From Algoriphagus chordae (lineage in GTDB: Bacteria; Bacteroidota; Bacteroidia; Cytophagales; Cyclobacteriaceae), in the NCBI RefSeq assembly GCF_003254055.1, contig NZ_QKZT01000017.1, forward strand, positions 59,456 through 123,455: a stretch of DNA of 64,000 bases, given 5' to 3'. Shown here in pieces: positions 59,767-64,000 of this stretch. Numbering within the stretch: the first letter of the stretch is position 1; each line of letters starts with the position of its first letter. A model generated the notes under the pieces. That model saw only the letters and a program-made list of their open reading frames with translations, made no database searches and was not told where the DNA came from. The position numbers and the translations under genes are program-made.

Positions 59767-62139
59767 GTGTACTTTGGCTATCCCAAAAAACCTAGCCTAA
59801 CATTGAGATTATTACTTGCAGCCACAGCACTCTTCTTAGTGTCTTTTTATACCCATGCTCAAGTAGGTTTTCCTTACTGCGAAACTTTTACTGATGAGGA
59901 ATCCATAGGCTCAGAAACGATTTTTGGCGGGAGTGCCAGACTGGTGGATGGGGTGCTGAGGTTAACGGATGCTCAGCGAGAACAAAATGGCTACGTTTAT
60001 ATAGATATTCCTTTTTCTCCAGCTTATGGGATAAAAGCTTCCTTCGAATACTTCATGTATGGTGGCAGTGGAGCCGATGGGCTTACGGTGTTCCTTTTTG
60101 ATGCGGATGTCCAGAATTTTAAAACTGGCGGCTTTGGAGGAGCATTTGGATATACGCAGAGAGACAATGTGCCTGGAATGACTGGCGGGTACTTAGGGGT
60201 TGGTTTCGATGCTTTTGGGAATTACAGCAATTCAAGCGAGGGTAAAAAAGGAGGGTTTTTAGGTGGTGGTGATAGATTGTATCCAAATAGTATTTCCATC
60301 AGGAAAGGTGGATCAGGACTAAGCGGCTATGAATTTGTTGCTGGAAAGATGACCGAAGACCCGCCATCTGGAGCACTTGGATTGGCGCTAGATGTGGAAT
60401 ACCAGTTCCCGCTGAGTTCGGGGGGCTTTGGAACTAGTAGAGTGACGGACCCAGCTGTTCCGGGTTATCGCAAGGTGTTTTTGGAATTGGAGCCAAATCC
60501 TACAGGGATAGGTTATCTGCTGAAATTGGAAATGGTAGTGACCACAGAGGCAAATGAGCCTAGAACAGTTACTGTTTTTCCAGGTATTCCTTTTCCCTAT
60601 GAGCCATCAAAAAATCTGAAAATTGGCTTTGCGGCATCTACAGGAGGTGAGACAAACATTCATGAAATTAGAGATTTGGTCGTTGAAGTTTCCAATGATG
60701 CAGGACTTGCAAATCCAACGGGGGTTGATTTCTCTGATGTTGCATCCTGCGAAGGTCAAGAGAATACCTATTATATAACTGACGAGGAAGTGATTCTCCC
60801 AAATGAAAACAGCTCCATTCGTTGTTTGCAGTTTTATGCCTCTATTGATGATATTGAAGATGAGACCGGAGATATCTGTTCTCAGGGTAAGTGCCGAGAA
60901 GAAAATCGTGAGCTCGTTATTCCTGAAGGTGTTTTTCGTGCCGGTAAAGAAGGAGGTGATTATACATTTTTCCCAAATTATGGATTCACTGGCCAAGAGG
61001 TGACTGTTTATTATACGATTACTGATAACTACGGAAAAAGCTCAGGAGGTAATTCAATGACTTTTAAAATCAATGATTCACCAGAGCCGGTACGGATTTT
61101 TGAAAATGGAAATCCTGATACGATAGAAGAAACAAGGCTGTGTGGAGGTGAAACGGTGACTTTTACTTCGGAAGGCGATGAGATCTATGAGCGATACGAA
61201 TGGTATAAAGATAATGAGCTTATAGAAGGAGCGACCTCTGAGCAATACACAGCAAGTGCTGCCGGAGAGTATTTGGTAAAAGCTTACAATCGTAAGAATT
61301 GCCCAGCGATCTCCAATATCATACTAGTGAGTTTTCCTGAATTCCCTGGCTTTGATTTTATTACACCAGTAGTTGGTTGCACCCCAGGACAGGCTGTCGA
61401 TGTCACCGCAAGTATTAGCAATTATGATCCGCTTACCTATGATTATAAACTTACAGGCGAAGGACAGACTTTTTTGAATGATGAGATGGAAAAGGTTTCA
61501 ACCTCGGGAGCCTACATACTTCAGATTAAGCATGCTGATTTGGAATGTTATTCATCTCCAGAGCCATTGCAGGTAGTAATTATGGAAGAAGAGCTATTGG
61601 CTGATTTCAGGTTTGAAATACAAGGAACAGGTGTAAAAGGTGAGGAGGATGGTGGCTTTTTTCCTGAAGATGAGTTTCAGTTTATAGATTTATCTCCAAA
61701 TGGTGCAGAAAGCTGGAATTGGGATTTTGGAGATGGTGCTGTCTCTACTGAGAAAAACCCAACTCATATATATGGTAAGAAAGGAGAATTTGATGTAGTA
61801 CTCTCTATTACTAATATGTGGGGATGCGAAACATCAGTTACTAAAAGAGTCTCGATTTTGAGAAGTTATAGACTGATGTTCCCTACAGGCTTTACTCCTC
61901 TTGATAGTCAAAACCAATACTTTGTTCCAAAATTCAAGGGGCTAGTTTCCGGGCAACTCTTAATTTTCAATACTTGGGGAGATTTGATTTTCGAAACAGA
62001 TGATTTGAGCTCAGACGGCTGGGATGGGAAGTTGGAAGGAAAGCTGATGGATGCGGGCATTTATATATATAGATATAATGGGGTTGCTACAGATGGGGAA
62101 AAAGTTACGAAAGCAGGTAAATTCAAACTGATCAGATGA
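59767..62139 (+). CDS. Large surface protein with lectin-like, PKD and gliding-motility C-terminal domains
   Basis: 790 aa from a GTG start. The signal peptide ends at FYTHAQ. A legume-lectin-like beta-sandwich follows (~30-300; SGADGLTVFLFD, GGYLGVGFDAFGNYSN). Ig-like segments come next, then a PKD domain (~640-690; SWNWDFGDGAVSTEKNPTHIY), and a C-terminal type B sorting domain (MFPTGFTPLDSQNQYFVP, then LLIFNTWGDLIFE and GWDGKLEGK). It should be exported by the type IX secretion system and attached to the surface. It overlaps the PorP/SprF gene by 4 bp. Confidence 0.9.
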   Translation: MYFGYPKKPSLTLRLLLAATALFLVSFYTHAQVGFPYCETFTDEESIGSETIFGGSARLVDGVLRLTDAQREQNGYVYIDIPFSPAYGIKASFEYFMYGGSGADGLTVFLFDADVQNFKTGGFGGAFGYTQRDNVPGMTGGYLGVGFDAFGNYSNSSEGKKGGFLGGGDRLYPNSISIRKGGSGLSGYEFVAGKMTEDPPSGALGLALDVEYQFPLSSGGFGTSRVTDPAVPGYRKVFLELEPNPTGIGYLLKLEMVVTTEANEPRTVTVFPGIPFPYEPSKNLKIGFAASTGGETNIHEIRDLVVEVSNDAGLANPTGVDFSDVASCEGQENTYYITDEEVILPNENSSIRCLQFYASIDDIEDETGDICSQGKCREENRELVIPEGVFRAGKEGGDYTFFPNYGFTGQEVTVYYTITDNYGKSSGGNSMTFKINDSPEPVRIFENGNPDTIEETRLCGGETVTFTSEGDEIYERYEWYKDNELIEGATSEQYTASAAGEYLVKAYNRKNCPAISNIILVSFPEFPGFDFITPVVGCTPGQAVDVTASISNYDPLTYDYKLTGEGQTFLNDEMEKVSTSGAYILQIKHADLECYSSPEPLQVVIMEEELLADFRFEIQGTGVKGEEDGGFFPEDEFQFIDLSPNGAESWNWDFGDGAVSTEKNPTHIYGKKGEFDVVLSITNMWGCETSVTKRVSILRSYRLMFPTGFTPLDSQNQYFVPKFKGLVSGQLLIFNTWGDLIFETDDLSSDGWDGKLEGKLMDAGIYIYRYNGVATDGEKVTKAGKFKLIR

Positions 62140-63158
62140 TGCGAGCTTACCTAGTTGTTCTTTTTCTTATACTTTCATTCTCTCAGGCTTTCAGTCAGGA
62201 TATTCAGTATTCTCAGTTCTATGCCAATCCATTTTACCTGAATCCAGCATTAGCTGGAAGCACCGGGCAGACGAGGCTGGGAGTTAATTTTCGGAATCAA
62301 TGGCCAGCATTGGATCAAAGTTTCGTGGCCTATACTGCTTATGCAGATCACTTTTCTGAAAAGTACAATTCTGGCTTTGGGATAGTTGTCTCTGGAGCAA
62401 GAGAATCTTTCACTCAAAGTAAGACAAATGAAATTGGTCTGGTGTATAGCTATAGACTGCGTTTAGGGGAAAAGCGTTTTCTCCATGTCGGAGCGCAAGG
62501 GAGTTTTCTGTCAAGAGATGTGCTGTTTGACGAAATTATTTTGGGTACACAATTAGATATAGATAAAGGAGTAATAGTAGGCGAACCAGGTATAGGCTTT
62601 ACTGGAGATAGTCAAGTTCGGGCTGCGGATCTGAATGCAGGTCTTTTATATTATGAAGATAAGTTTTGGTTTGGGTTCTCTGCCTTTCATTTATTGGAGC
62701 CGCAGATTAGCTATTTGGAGATAAATTCAAACAAGCTTCCAATTAAGTATTCATTTCAGGGAGGGGTGAGGTTTAATCTTGCTCCTGGGAATATCAATGA
62801 TTATTTCAATAATACTGATCAAGAGCGTTCGCTGGCATTGGCATTTAACTATAAGTCGCAGGGTGCATTTGATCAGCTAGACATTGGAGCAGAGTTTTAT
62901 TTTGAGCCTTTGATCTTAGGTTTTTGGTATAGGGGGCTTCCTACTAAGTATAATTTACCAAATAATGAGTCCTTGATTGGCCTGGTTGGTATTGAATTGG
63001 AGTCTGGATTGGACTTTGGATACAGCTTTGATTACTCCATATCAAAATTAGGACAGCAAGTATCTGGTGGTGCTCATGAACTGTCTGTCAGGTATGTGTT
63101 TTCATCCAAAGACCCACGCAAAAAGTACTATCCACCACTTCCTTCCTTCAGATACTAG
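62136..63158 (+). CDS. PorP/SprF family type IX secretion outer-membrane protein
   Basis: A 340-aa barrel protein. The signal peptide ends at QAFSQ. The family start is DIQYSQFYANPFYLNPALAGS. Later features are RLGVNFRNQWPAL and AADLNAGLLYYEDKFWFGFSAFHL. PorP/SprF proteins help secrete or anchor the cognate type B CTD protein encoded upstream; the ATGA overlap supports a dedicated pair. Confidence 0.95.
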   Translation: MMRAYLVVLFLILSFSQAFSQDIQYSQFYANPFYLNPALAGSTGQTRLGVNFRNQWPALDQSFVAYTAYADHFSEKYNSGFGIVVSGARESFTQSKTNEIGLVYSYRLRLGEKRFLHVGAQGSFLSRDVLFDEIILGTQLDIDKGVIVGEPGIGFTGDSQVRAADLNAGLLYYEDKFWFGFSAFHLLEPQISYLEINSNKLPIKYSFQGGVRFNLAPGNINDYFNNTDQERSLALAFNYKSQGAFDQLDIGAEFYFEPLILGFWYRGLPTKYNLPNNESLIGLVGIELESGLDFGYSFDYSISKLGQQVSGGAHELSVRYVFSSKDPRKKYYPPLPSFRY

Positions 63159-63786
63159 GTCATCGGCTACTTGTTCAGAAGATTATTTCAGTCAAGGGTA
63201 TTTTGACGGAATGTGTCTTGAGAAAGGTTGAGATTGGGGCCTAAAATCGAAACAATATTCTTTGATAATTTTTGTCTTTTGTAATCAGCTAGTTAGGGGG
63301 CATCTTTGAATATTTCACTATTTCTCATTGTCTCTAAAATAAAAAGGTAGATATTTGCACTCCCAAACGAGGCGAACGGCTGAGGGGAATGAACGGATAG
63401 CGGTTCAAAAAAGTATTGAAAAACAGTTAATTTTGCGAGAGGCTAGGAAGTCAAGAATGAGTTCTTACCTTTGCGCTCCCTTCGGCAGGAAGGGGGATAA
63501 AGCGGAGAGGGCTTAGCTTCTCAAAAACTTTAAAATTAAATATGGCAACAGGTATTGCGGATTAAAAATAATCATTTACCTTTGCACTCCCTTCAGCAAG
63601 GAAGGGGGAAAAAACGGAGCGAAAGTCGAGAGATAACAGCAGCCGACCAGCACCACAAATGAGTGGTACTAAGTTCTTTGAAGTGATGTAAGACGAAAAA
63701 AAATAGTAACCTGAGAACAGACAGGGAGAGGCTTATAGAATTTGCTTCGTGCGGTTTTATAGGCAGTGTATAAATAATGATAATTT
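63159..63786 (+). promoter_or_regulatory. Upstream promoter region and leader of the rRNA operon
   Basis: No protein gene. Two exact TACCTTTG boxes lie at 63466-63473 and 63577-63584. The second has a TTG -33 element at 63555-63557 with a 19-bp spacer. A weaker TAGATATTTG is at 63348-63357. Each is followed by the same start, GCnCTCCC, and the two exact boxes by a CCCTTCnGCAnGGAAGGGGG hairpin. The rest, to 63786, is the 16S leader that pairs with post-16S sequence during processing. Confidence 0.75.

Positions 63787-64000
<214 letters not shown>

Overview
The window looks like chromosomal DNA of a Bacteroidetes bacterium of the order Cytophagales, probably a Cyclobacteriaceae member close to Algoriphagus. 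The signs are a SusC/SusD operon, type IX secretion-style genes (gliding-motility C-terminal domain plus PorP/SprF), many lipoproteins, promoters of the TAnnTTTG type, few Shine-Dalgarno sequences, and the 5' part of a Bacteroidetes-like 16S rRNA gene at the right edge.

Layout. 1-15 kb: mostly housekeeping and envelope genes: the end of a porin, a fatty acid desaturase, a DEAD-box helicase / small basic protein / cold-shock protein cluster, a D-2-hydroxyacid dehydrogenase, lipoproteins, a fused MsrA-MsrB, an SGNH hydrolase, a DUF4407 membrane protein, an antitoxin-PIN pair, and a dipeptidase / VIT1 / DUF5995 operon. 15-21 kb: a glycosyltransferase, two different nucleotidyltransferase-HEPN toxin-antitoxin cassettes and leuS. 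The cassettes are separated by a duplicated leuS tail fused, at a 9-bp microhomology, to a duplicated glycosyltransferase start. 21-31 kb: an M20 amidohydrolase, queE, an OmpA/PD40 protein and a SusC-SusD-DUF1735 operon.

31.5-48 kb is an accessory island flanked by about 160-bp direct repeats of the DUF1735 gene end and its terminator. It holds a decayed REP-type transposase, REP-like hairpins, and a tandem array of Rhs polymorphic-toxin modules. A full module is: intergenic repeat, a 457-aa coiled-coil plus beta-barrel protein, a Sec-exported Rhs core (DUF6443 type), a variable toxin tip, and a candidate immunity gene. Two modules are near complete, two are 3' remnants and one is a 5' stub. 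In all three core-tip junctions an 18-bp palindrome places an in-frame TAG between the Rhs shell and the tip. Two junctions carry a second palindrome that also shifts the frame.

48-64 kb returns to core genes: queD, a four-helix-bundle element, lpxB, clpX-clpP-tig, tRNA-Leu, a RelA/SpoT homologue, a Fur-family regulator, a STAS protein, purA, a T9SS-type adhesin with PorP/SprF, and a tandem-promoter leader into the 16S rRNA gene. queE and queD, on either side of the island, belong to the same queuosine pathway.
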